From Deinandra increscens subsp. villosa (Eukaryota > Streptophyta > Magnoliopsida > Asterales > Asteraceae): a stretch of 64,000 bases of DNA. This document shows, one piece after another, positions 54,848 through 64,000 of the stretch. Made by a program: the position numbers and the translations under genes. How positions within the stretch are numbered: the first letter of the stretch is position 1; the number at the start of each line of letters is the position of its first letter. The notes beneath the pieces were generated by a model. That model searched no databases, was not told the DNA's origin, and was given only the letters and a program-made list of their open reading frames with translations. Location of the stretch: contig JBCNJP010000006.1 in NCBI GenBank assembly GCA_039602395.1, forward strand, positions 40,511,279-40,575,278, read 5' to 3'.

Positions 54848-55045
54848 CTACCTGATTTGACTGAGTAGCTTCAACGAGAACCTCCAGTACTTTCTCGCAA
54901 GATTCCTGTAGCGATTATCTAATGAGCCGATCTGAGCTTCATATAATCTCCAAAGATCTTCCCTTGAAAGTTTTTTCAATTCAGAGTAGTGCCAAATCTC
55001 CAACACCCTTTGAGATCCATGAGAGAATAAGAAGTCTGTGTCCAC
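54848..55045 (-). pseudogene. 65-aa C-terminal tail of a retroelement ORF (element O)
   Basis: MDTDFLFSHGSQRVLEIWHYSELKKLSREDLWRLYEAQIGSLDNRYRNLARKYWRF and a stop 28 bases before the polypurine tract. The composition is protein-like, with aromatic and charged residues in a helical pattern. The position just before the polypurine tract suggests the end of a pol or third ORF. The upstream part is lost at about 55050. I cannot name the domain. Confidence 0.45.
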
Positions 55046-57133
55046 CCATGATCCAGTTCTTTAAGATACTTTGACTATATATAGGTATGTGTATATACAT
55101 GTGCATGACTTAATTTAATAATATTATTAGTAAACACTATGCACGAAAACGTCCAACCTTGACAATTCTCATGATCGTATTAGAAAATCACACCCATAAC
55201 AAAAAGCAAAATTCAACCATGTGATTGGTGGAATTTTAATAATAAGAAAAATAAAATATAAAATGACATTTTATATTTTTTTCTTCAAAAGGTGTTGTAA
55301 GACGCCATATCGACACCCGACAAATACTTTAAGTGAATATTTTAATTAAAACTTAGTTGGTATTTGACTACGTAAAATATTCAAGCTTAAAACATATTAA
55401 ACAAATTATTTATTTTTCTGGACGTGGTACGCGAGCAAATAAAATAAATAAAAGACGAAATTTTTAAATAATTAAATTATGACCAAAACAATAATTGTTA
55501 TCAATATTTAGGACTCTTTATAAATTTAGAAACCAGTCCGGATCAAACGCCAGAACGATTCGGTGTGATTCTTTTGTATGACGAATTGGGCCCAGTCCGG
55601 CCCAACACCATGAAATAAACGAACCGAGTCCAAAACTAAAGCCCAACGGGTCACCCGACACTTTTAAGCTCAAAAATAGTATTCCCGACTAATTTTAGTG
55701 AATGACCAATCGAAACACATGAAAATCAAAGAAAGCCTCGCATACCGGCCTGACACCCGTTCTCCATATTTTCGGCCTATTTAAAGTCTCCATCAAATTT
55801 GAATTAATTATTTTATGATGACACTACATTTATATTAGTAGATTTTATAAAATAATTAGGAAAAGTGTTAACTTTTAAAAAATTTACACCACCTAAACAT
55901 CCTAACTACACCACCTAATTACCTAACTATGGTAAACATCGTAACTTAACTATGGTTAAAATAAATGAGCACATGTTGTAAAACTTTGCACTCCATCTTC
56001 TGCACAAGCCATCCCCTCCTTCATCCAACACTCTACTCAACATCTCTACAAACACTCCACCCTCATCCTCACTTTACTTATTTAAACACCACCCAAGCAC
56101 CAAGCAAACACACACATCCTTCCTCCCTTCCTCCTCCCGGCCAGCGACTAACCACCAACAACACCATCATCATCGCCAACTACCACCACCATCATCATCA
56201 TCGCCAACCTCCACCACTTTAACCTTCACCATCGTTACTCTCCTCTCCACCACCTCTAATTTTCTTTTTTCCTTTGCCCGTTGCATCAACTCACGCCCCA
56301 CTTTAAAACTATCAAAATAATGAAATATCAATTGTTTAAATCGTCGAACATAAATTAATTCACCTATCCTTTCTTTTGTTTCGAACAGAAGCACCTTCCA
56401 TTTCCTTCTTTTTTTTGAACAGTAGAAAAACAGCCCCTTAGGCAATCTTTACACCACCGTTACGCCACCATCAGGCCACCGCAGTACCACCCTTTCACCA
56501 CCAACGACTAGTCCACCCGGCCACCTCCCAAATTTTCTCAACGTTTTCCCCTAACGATTGTCGTAAAGCACCAAAAACTAGCCTGCAAAAGGCCACTTTA
56601 CCTTTTGGGTCCAACTTTTAAAACTCGATATTTTTCGATTGGGTCTACGAAGATATTCTCGCCTATTTTGGTTCATCACCTAGCCTAGTGCAAGAGGTAA
56701 AAGTCTAAACTTCTAAATTTAATAATTTTCGTTGTTCGTTTTTTATATTTATAATCACCCAAAACGAGTCTTGACACTCCACCTACTAAATATATATAAA
56801 TGAACAAACCGTCCTAAATATTAAACTAACGTTAACATTTAAGAACTTTTGTCACAATATATATTTGACAATCGTTGTGAGGACTAAAAATATTATAAAC
56901 CAAGCGGTATAAAAACTAACTCGGGGACCGTCAAAGTGACACATTGGACTAAAAATATATGAACAAATATATTTTGGACATAAATTATAAAGAATATATT
57001 ATTGGCTATGTTGATTATAAAAATGTGTTTATTTTTATAAAACATATACACTTCTAAATACCGAGCGTTTGGACTCATAATTAATAACTAAGTGCTCATA
57101 TTTTTAGATCTCATTTTTTTTAATAACTTAAAA
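55046..57133 (+). other. Non-coding stretch, probably an old LTR on the plus strand
   Basis: No gene. ACTTATTTAAACACC (about 56080-56094), preceded by AT-rich and followed by CAC/CAT/CCT-rich leader-like sequence (56090-56230), resembles the U3/R boundary of long gypsy LTRs. Simple CAT/CAC repeats lie at 56163-56220. Boundaries were not found. Confidence 0.4.
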
Positions 57134-57365
57134 TACCAATTGGTATGTCACTTGGTACGCCAGTTTTAGTGAAGGGTATAAATAAATCGTGTTATATAGA
57201 GAGTTGAGAAGTTATGTCGTTCTTCATCTTCTTAACTGTGTGTTCTGAGTATGTTTCTCTCTCTACATTGTAACTCGTAGTGAAATAAAGCAAAACTTTA
57301 TTTACATCGTGTTCGCTCTCGATTTACCGAATCTAGCAGTAGTAAGATCCCTCCGTGGTTTTACA
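57134..57365 (+). repeat. 5' LTR of element I, 5'-truncated (232 bp)
   Basis: Begins inside ACCAATTGGTATG and ends GGTTTTACA at 57365. TATA box GGGTATAAATAA (about 57175). It is similar to LTR L, and roughly the first 140 bases are missing. Confidence 0.85.
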
Positions 57366-58091
57366 AGTGGTTTCAGAGCATTTGGTTGCTCTACTGCTGC
57401 GTTTTAGTCAATTTTCGGATTCTAGAGTGAGAAACATTGGGTTTTTCTTCGTTTTTCATCATTTCTGTCCAATTTCGAGTGATTTTGAGCTTAAAACTGA
57501 TTTCTAAACATTCCTAGAGTGTTTTCGGAGTCTACTAATGCGAATTACAGTTCAAATTGTCAATTATCTCAAAATTCATTTAAATTTAGCGTGGTACGAT
57601 CGAAGAACAGAAGAACAACTGGTACGCCTTTGGTACACTCTATGGTACGTAAGGCAATCTTCAAAGATTCTGGTACGCTGGTTTTTGGTACGCTAGGCAA
57701 TCTTCAAGTTTGGTACGCGACAGTTATTTTTTTGGTACGCTGGCAGTTACGCCGTATCAAATTGGTACGCTGAGGTTGGTGGTACGCTGATATTTCTGGT
57801 CCGGGTTTTGGTATGTTGACTTGTTTGGTCCGCTGGTGGTACGTTGAATATCATTGGTACGGAATTCGACGGCTTGGTACGCTGGTAGAAAAGTGGTCTT
57901 CACTAAAACTGACGTAACTTGAAAACCGTTTAAGAGTTACGGGAGCTAATACCAGCCAAAACGTTCGTCTCGACGAGATCTATACTTTTACGGGCCTAAC
58001 GGCTAGTACCCTCTAGTTTGACCCCCTAAATCCTCTTGGAAGACCTCCGTTTTTTAGTTCAAAATTTTGACATTCGATTTTTCACTTCAAG
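57366..58091 (+). promoter_or_regulatory. Element I primer site and leader with repeated TGGTACGCTGG motif
   Basis: TGGTTTCAGAGC (57368-57379) is the primer site with one change. Between about 57590 and 57900 TGGTACGC(TGG) or variants (TGGTCCGC, GGTACGTT) occur about fifteen times. The same motif is in the U3 of LTRs G, H and L. The last 190 bases before gag lack the motif. Confidence 0.85.
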
Positions 58092-60912
58092 ATGAGTGAT
58101 TTTCAAGTATTTTTAGCTATGCAAACCTCGATGCAAGCCATGATGAACTATGATAATGAAATCAGAACAACTCAGAAAGTTCTTAAATTACTTCAATTGG
58201 AAGATTATCATAACTGGAAGAAAAGATTTGAATCTTACATATACTCACAAGATGTTGATTGTTGGATTCCGATTGAAAAACAATATGAGTATCCGTTAAT
58301 TGTTAATACTTTACCAAAATTGATAAGTGATTTTGAGCCTGAAGAAAAGAAGGTATTTGCAAGAGAAAAGAAAACTTATAGTTTTCTCACGATGGCGTTA
58401 CCCAAAGATTTGATGCATCAGTTTAAGAATTTTCCAACTTCGAAACAATTATGGGACGCTATTAAGGAAAGATGTGAGGGTAATGATTAGTACAAAAAAA
58501 CTAGAAAGAAAGTTTTGAAGAAAGAGTTTGACAATTTCGGGCTTTGTAAGAATGAGAAGATCACAGATTTGATTGCAAGGTTTTCACATTTGATCAATGA
58601 ACTTGACATTGTAGGTGTTAAGAAAGAAAATGATGAATTAAAGGAGAAATTCCTAGAACCTCTACCCGAAAAGTAGGAGAATTTTGTGAGGATGTTGTCT
58701 AATGATCCAAACTACTCAAGTTGACATTTAATCAGTTGATAAGCAAATTACAAGCTCGGAAAATGGAATTACTTGTGAAAAAGTCAGCAACTCCATCTGT
58801 TCAGAATCCTAGGGTATATTTTGGAGAGAACATTGCTACTGTGCATGTTAAAACAAAATTACATTCTATTTCAAGCAGTAATCCACCATTAACAGCTTTT
58901 CTTGCTAGAAAGTCTGAAAATACTGGTTATTCTTCGAGTTGCAGTTTTACTATTCATGATAGATCATCAAGCAAGTCTACTTCTAATCAAGCAACCGAAG
59001 ATCTAGCTGCTTTGTTATCTGCTTTCATATCATCTTCATTTGGATCCATATTTAGTCAAGTTGGTAATTCTGGTTTGGTTCCAAATGATTTAAAACAAAT
59101 GGATGATGATCGGCTGCATAAATTAGATTTGGATTGGCAGTTTGCTATGCTGGTTGAAAGAGGAAGAAGGTTTATGGATAAACATGGCAAGAATTTTATA
59201 ATTCAAGGAGGCAAACTGGGTTTAGATAAGTCAAAACTGAAATGTTACAAATGTTCCAAATTAGGACATTTTGCTCGAGAATGCAAGCAATCTTCTTCTA
59301 AACCAAGTACTTCGGATAATCATGATCATAATAAAGATGCAAAAGCACTGGTGCCCGAGGAAGGATATGATTGGGCTAAAGATTTTCCAGATGAATCTTC
59401 ATTTTTAGTTCATTCTCCAGAAAATTATGCATTGATGGCTACTATGCAAGGTGAATCAAGTGATTCCGAAACTCAAACAAGTGCATCTGAAACAACTGAT
59501 TCTGAAGTTAGTGGGTATGAGTCAACATGTGAATTTTGTGCTCAAAAAGAAAGAAAGATTCGAGAATTGATTTCTAAAAAGGAAGGATTGATTGTTGAAC
59601 ATGAGAAGAAAGAAGAAGAGATAGAAGGTTACAAAAGAAATTGTGAGGTTTCTGAAGAGATTTTCAAAGCTAATGCAATGTTGGAACAAGAAAAGAAGGT
59701 GTTGATAGAAGAGGTTTTAGAGCTAAAACCAAGATTGGATGAGATGGTTAGTGTTAATAATGAACAAACCTTGAAGTTACAAAATGAAAATGTTGAGTTA
59801 GTTACAAAGGTTGAAAAGTGGGAGTTCGAAGCAAAGGATGCTATTGGAGATTTTGATGCCTTGTATAAGAAATCTAAATCAAGAGTGGAATCACTTATGA
59901 TTACCAATTTTGAACTTCAGAAAGCTTATGATGAAATCATGGTTTCAAACAATGATTATCAAGTCATCCAGTCGACTTTACAAGATAAAGTCACCAATTT
60001 GACAAAAGAAAATAAATTGTTGACAAGAAATGTAGAGATTTATCAAGGAAAGGTGAAAAGATTACACAGGAAATGTTCGATGCCCATGATAAAGTGAGAA
60101 GAGAAAACTCTTTGTCTAACATAGTTTCAGAACAGCTGATAGAATCAGAAAAGGCTTTGGGTGAAGAGCAGAAAAAGATATCAGACTGAAATATTCAAGT
60201 TCTGGATTTGAATCGTCAGCTAAATAATTTGAAAAATTCACACTCTTTCACAAGTTATTTGTGCAACGACGAGAATTTCAAAAGAGTATTTGGCGGAGAA
60301 GATTTCAATTAGTTACCACCCCCATTGGTTCAAACTGGTCCTCTGGGTGATGTCAAATCTTCTGAAACAATTGGTGACTATTATGAATTTGTTCCTAAGA
60401 AATCTAAAAAGAAGACATCAATGGTTTCAAACAAGAAAGAAAAAAAGGAGGAAAGTGTGATTGATAAATCTACTTCTAAATTTGTGTCTGGTGGATTTAT
60501 ATCTGATGAGGGAATCATTTCTGCTGACAAGGTGATTGAGAAAAATGAGGGTTTGTTGACTGAAGCACAGGCTGCTGCTAACTTGGTAGAAACTAACAAG
60601 TTGAAGGATTTTAAAGCGGCATTCAATCAAGCTGCTAAAGTTGGTCCTTCTGGTTCTCAAACTGATTTATCAAAGCTACCAGGTTATAAATGTTCAGGTT
60701 TGGGGAGTGAGGGTAAGAAGTTTAAAAAGAATGTCAAGAAGAATATGCCCAAGAAAGCTCCAAAAGAAAAGAAAGACACAAGCTTGGAACAAATTTATCA
60801 CTTGGCTCAAGTGTTCATGACAACAGTGGAAAAGGGATTCGGAGGTAAGATTCAGAAGAAGGCTTCGTCTGAAAGTTCTTCTCGGGATGCTCAAAAAGTT
60901 AAGGATTCTTCA
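58092..60912 (+). pseudogene. Element I gag (UBN2-like domain, zinc knuckle, coiled coil)
   Basis: Start at 58092 (MSDFQVFLAMQTSMQAMMNYD). 58092-58490 is the UBN2-like region (LEDYHNWKKRFESYI, FLTMALPKDLMHQFKN), ending in TAG. 58491-58720 continues in broken frames. 58721-60097 (458 codons) carries KLQARKMELL, FLARKSENTGY, QMDDDRLHKLDLDWQFAMLVERGRRF, an intact CCHC knuckle CYKCSKLGHFAREC, and a long Lys/Glu coiled coil. After a frameshift at 60070, 60325-60912 is a Lys/Ser-rich tail (GDYYEFVPKKSKKK). It is cut before the second knuckle by element J; the last codons of the open frame lie in J's LTR. The longest gag in the window and a template for reading E and G. Confidence 0.87.
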
Positions 60913-61182
60913 TGTAAAACACATATATGATCTTGCTAATGCATTATTGTAATCAGATTCGGTACACAACGAGTAAATAAACAATTCTTCAATAGATTCA
61001 CAAGCTCGTTTACAAGAGAGAGATTACATAGAGAACACACTTGAAAACGCATAGTTAAGCAACAACTCTCACAACTTAACTCCGGTCCGCCACTGGTACG
61101 CTGAGACCAGATTATACAAAACTATCAAATACAAAGACAAAACACCTAGACCTAGCACTAGACATCAAAACATGCTCTAACA
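60913..61182 (-). repeat. 3' LTR of element J (270 bp)
   Basis: The sense strand runs TGTTAGAGCATGTTTTGATG to TGTGTTTTACA. It is short and shares its start with the E/G/L families. One GGTACGCTGAG and one GGTCCGCC motif remain in U3. The flanking bases are CTTCA on the left; the other flank is outside the window. Confidence 0.85.
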
Positions 61183-61486
61183 AACTCCCCCTTATCTTGT
61201 GCTAGTCTTCAGAAGCATTTGTCTCAGTCTTCTTCCAATGCTGTGTTCGATTACACTCTAATCACACATTGAAACTGTAAGGCTTGCTCAGCATGCTCAG
61301 CCTTATACAAAATGTTGTTGTGATAGAGTTTGTCTATATCATCTTTGGACAAGTTAATCAACCACATTGGATCATAAAACCTGACCACTTTGTTCTCCTC
61401 TTTGACCACCACCACTACTTCAGAATCACAACCGGTCTTCCAGTTTTTGGATGAATATCAGTAGGATGCTCAGAATACTTCGGCCT
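61183..61486 (-). other. Non-coding stretch between third ORF and polypurine tract of element J
   Basis: Starts with the polypurine tract and has no ORF. I see no stem-loops of the G/L type here. Confidence 0.6.
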
Positions 61487-63530
61487 TTATGGAGTTAAAA
61501 ATGTGAATTTGCCTTGACATTCTGCTATCAATTTGTTCTTGAAGAACTCTGCCAACTTATTACTTCCATGATTCATAAATGGCTTTCTTGACAAATCCCG
61601 AACATCACAAACCGACAAAGTGCTAAATCTTGTAGCATGCTTCAAGTACATAACTCCAAACTCTTTCTTTATAGCATAGCCATTGTGTTCTGAATCAAAC
61701 ACCCAACTGATTATACAACCAGTAGCTTCTCCACTTTTACTGTTAAATAATTTCTTCTGATCAACAACTTTTGTTGGTTTCACTACTTATAGCTTCTTAG
61801 CTCTCTGCTCTTTCAACCAGACATCAAATAACATCTTCTTCTCTTGTTCTTCCGACAAACTCTCAGACTCAGTTGATTCTGGTTGTTTTTCAATTTCTTT
61901 CTTCTTTAATTCTTCATCAACCTTATCTTCATCTTCTTTGCCAAAGAAATTGAAACCTCCAGATTGATCATTATCAGAAAAATTTCCATAAACTTTAGGA
62001 TCATCTGGATACTCTTCAGCAGTCATATCCTCAACTTCTACATGTTCCTTTTCATAATCAATATCATCATCTGAATCTTCTTCTTTGTATGGACCAGCAA
62101 ACGGAACTTTGTCAATATCATCAACAATCAAAGCAAAGATAGCAGCTAGTTGCTCTTTCGAATATGGATTTATAAACTCCCCTTCTCCTAACTCAACCCT
62201 TGTAATCGGAGTTACATCATAAATCTCTTTTTCAGACGACTCCCCCTGAGATGTAGTAGATGTTCCGGCAGCAGCAGATGTTCCAGCTGCACCAGCACCA
62301 GAACCAACTCCACCAACAACTCCTTCAGGGTCAGGATCCTCATTCAAATATTTCAAAACATCATCATCTTCTCGACAACTTTCCTCAGGATTTGGTCTTG
62401 AGCAGGTAAGGCTTTGAGCAAAAGATTTAACTGCTCACCTAGAGAAAGAGAAAGTTGTTGTAATTTAGCAATCTCACGATCTTTTGACTGATCTCTAGAC
62501 ACCAATTCCTTAACCAGATTCTTTAAGCCTCTAATTTCATCAGCTTGCTGACGATTTGTTGATTCTAACTCATCAAGTCTGGTTTGATGTAATGCAAGCT
62601 TTAGATCAATAGAAGAAATGGTAGATGTTGTAGAAGCAGTAGTGGTTGATGCAGAAGTAGAAGCAGTTGTAGAAGGCTTTCGGATAACTAGCTTTCTAAC
62701 AGGTGGATTACTAGAACTTTGAACATTAGCAGATTTTGTGGTTGGTTGATCTGGAATTGAAGACTGATTTGTCACCTTTTGCTTCTTACTAGGTGGACTG
62801 CTACCTGCTTTTCGAGCATCGGCCAGGAATGAGCCCTTTTTCACTATCATGTTTCTCTGAGCCATGTGTTTAACATGCTTTCCAGTGAATACCACAGGAG
62901 CTTTCCCTTTATCTGCAGTCTTTGTCTTCCTAACAGGCTCCTCCATAGCAGGAGTATAAGACGGATCATCATTAACATCTCTATCGTCAGCCTGTTTGGT
63001 TCTATGTTCATACTTTGAAGTATCCAGATTCTTTGACTTCAAGTATTCAATATGTTGTTTAGAACCTTTCTTTACTTGAATACCTGTGGTATTATGCAAA
63101 ATTGTCACATAATCACCAAAATCTGAATTAGTATCAGATGAACTCTCACTAGCATCATCTCCAGAAACATCAGCATCATCAATCATTTCATCATCCTGAA
63201 CATTCACAGCTTCAGGTTCATTAACAGCCTCTTGAACAACTTACTCTTGATTTTCTAGAGGCACAGGGTCTTAATTTACATGTTGTTGCACATTGGGTTC
63301 TTGGTTTGCTGATTCATCTTGATCTTCTTCCTCATCCCATCTTCCTCAACAGGATAACCTCTGTCATCATACTCTAATTCATCATCCAAACTATCATCAT
63401 GTCTTGCAGCACCATTTGCAGGAGCTACATAATCAGGTTTGGCCAAATGACCAATCAAATGTTTAACTAGAGGAGGTACATTCGCCGGTCCTTTCCTTTT
63501 CTGATAAACTGGTAGCTTTCCCACTGCAAC
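61487..63530 (-). pseudogene. Third ORF of element J (acidic, coiled-coil, unnamed retroelement protein)
   Basis: Pieces 63524-63276, 63207-62353, 62356-61787 and 61783-61487 form one ORF. The order is an acidic region (DDSLDDELEYDDRGYPVEED; DADVSGDDASESSSDTNSD), a Lys/Ser region, a Ser/Thr tract (TASTSASTTTASTTST), a coiled coil (LHQTRLDELESTNRQQADEIRGL), an acidic Ala/Gly-rich part, then a globular tail (IISWVFDSEHNGYAIKKEFGVMYLKHATRF). A one-base loss in a T-run at about 62353 and TAA stops near 63217 and 61784 break it. It begins beyond K's insertion. No signal peptide or membrane helix. The tail resembles that of C's third ORF in layout. Confidence 0.72.
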
Positions 63531-63533
63531 TTC

Positions 63534-63853
63534 TGTAGGGCTATATTTAGTTAAGGCATGAACATTAGTTAGTGGGCTAGTTTATTTCTTTTGGGCTTAT
63601 ATAGTGGGTACTATATAAACCCACTAGTTTATGATTGTAACTAAGCTTTTCTAATACAATATTCAAGGTTTACGATTTCTTGTTCTTCATTCCATTTACG
63701 ATCAGCTTCACAAGTGGGTTCTTCATTCAAGATTAGATCTTTACCTTAGATCTAATCTATTTCATCTACTTGTTTCTTGAATCAATCGTTCTTGAGGATT
63801 CCGCACTCATTTACGATTAAATATCGTGTTCTTGGTTTGATTTCGGACCTACA
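63534..63853 (+). repeat. 5' LTR of element K (320 bp)
   Basis: TGTAGGGCTATATTTAG...TCGGACCTACA. It shares GCATGAACATTAG near the start, GGATTCCGCAC in U5 and several TTTACGAT motifs with A and B. TATA box ACTATATAAACC at about 63610-63621. Confidence 0.9.
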
Positions 63854-64000
63854 ATTGGTATCAGAGCCAAGAATCTTAGATTCGAGGCTCTCACGATATA
63901 GATTCAAGTGTTTTTCTAGTTTGTGTTCGTGTTTCTGTTGAAGATTTGAAGTTTCGAGGCTGTTAGAGGTGTTTCCGACCGTAGCTGCTGCTGTTCTTCA
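63854..64000 (+). promoter_or_regulatory. Element K primer site and start of leader
   Basis: TGGTATCAGAGCC at 63856-63868 is an exact initiator Met-tRNA primer site. The following 130 bases are non-coding leader. The GTTTACGAT motif is not repeated in this short part. Confidence 0.9.

Larger units (their letters stand above)
57134..60912 (+). mobile_element. Element I: gag-family copia element, cut by element J
   Basis: Truncated 5' LTR, primer site, motif-rich leader and an almost complete Gag region. Sequence stops at 60912, where element J's LTR begins. The gag matches E and G/array. No part of pol is present in the window. Confidence 0.85.
60913..63533 (-). mobile_element. Element J: 3' part of a SIRE-like element (third ORF and 3' LTR)
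   Basis: Minus strand: third ORF (63530 to 61487), non-coding stretch, polypurine tract AAGATAAGGGGGAG (plus CTCCCCCTTATCTT at 61185-61198) and LTR 60913-61182. It was inserted into element I's gag. It is interrupted on the right by element K, and the rest lies outside the window. Confidence 0.8.
63534..64000 (+). mobile_element. Element K: 5' end of a SIRE-like element, runs off the window
   Basis: A complete 5' LTR followed by the primer site and the start of the leader. Inserted in J's third ORF; the left flank is ACTTC. The family is that of A and B, judged by the LTR. Confidence 0.88.

Noticed and set aside
56170..56445. 91-aa basic/acidic ORF on the minus strand
   Set aside because: Antisense of CAT/CAC-rich leader-like sequence; no recognisable domain.
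61487..63530. Viral-type envelope protein
   Set aside because: No signal peptide, transmembrane helix or glycoprotein-like cysteine pattern; I keep the neutral name third ORF.

Overview
This window is plant intergenic DNA built almost entirely from nested, decayed LTR retrotransposons. I find no convincing host gene, rRNA, complete tRNA gene or CRISPR array. The Ty1/copia pol sequence, the initiator-Met-tRNA primer sites (TGGTATCAGAGC) and the extra ORF between pol and the 3' LTR fit the Sirevirus (SIRE/Maximus) lineage. Together with long Ty3/gypsy chromovirus-type LTRs this suggests a eudicot, most likely Asteraceae. The species cannot be named from sequence alone. Element letters below are my own.

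Layout. 1-420: end of a copia RNase H (+). 421-10038: element A (-), a broken gag-pol with its 5' LTR at 9646-10038 and a truncated third ORF at 421-1238. 10039-13232: tail of element C (+), a long third ORF and 3' LTR. 13249-20149: element B (-), a sister of A. 20150-22331: AT-rich, no gene. 22332-39654: a four-level nest. A gypsy LTR (N, -) is split by copia element E (-). E is split by copia element D (+, gag-pol-third ORF-LTR). D's RNase H is split by a 4245-bp gypsy solo LTR (M) with a perfect GTATG target duplication. N also holds (TA)n-flanked foldback elements. 40128-40497: solo LTR H with ATTCT duplications. 41015-51030: 3' ends of two related gag-type elements, G (-) and L (+), face outward around about 3.2 tandem copies of a 1.47-kb gag-derived unit. 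53777-55045: LTR O with a 20-bp minisatellite and a 65-aa ORF tail. 57134-60912: element I (+), 5' LTR and gag, cut by element J (-, 60913-63533), itself cut by element K (+, 63534 to the window end).

How the parts work together. In each copia element gag supplies particle protein (UBN2-like N-terminal region, zinc knuckle, coiled coil, second knuckle). Pol supplies protease, integrase, reverse transcriptase and RNase H. The third ORF has an unknown role. Nothing here looks intact: stops, frameshifts and lost catalytic residues are found in every element, many of them explained by C-to-T change at CpG.

The most interesting signals are non-coding. (1) Three consecutive stem-loops in the 3' region of both G and L have a fixed core (CTGCGT...CGACCT), but their outer and inner stems differ while staying complementary, with compensatory changes between the two copies. 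This looks like an undescribed structured RNA. (2) Several families carry their own short CpG-containing motif repeated many times in the leader and/or U3. (3) In A, B and D the pol frame is always +1 relative to gag. (4) The inverted and tandem gag array at 41-51 kb.
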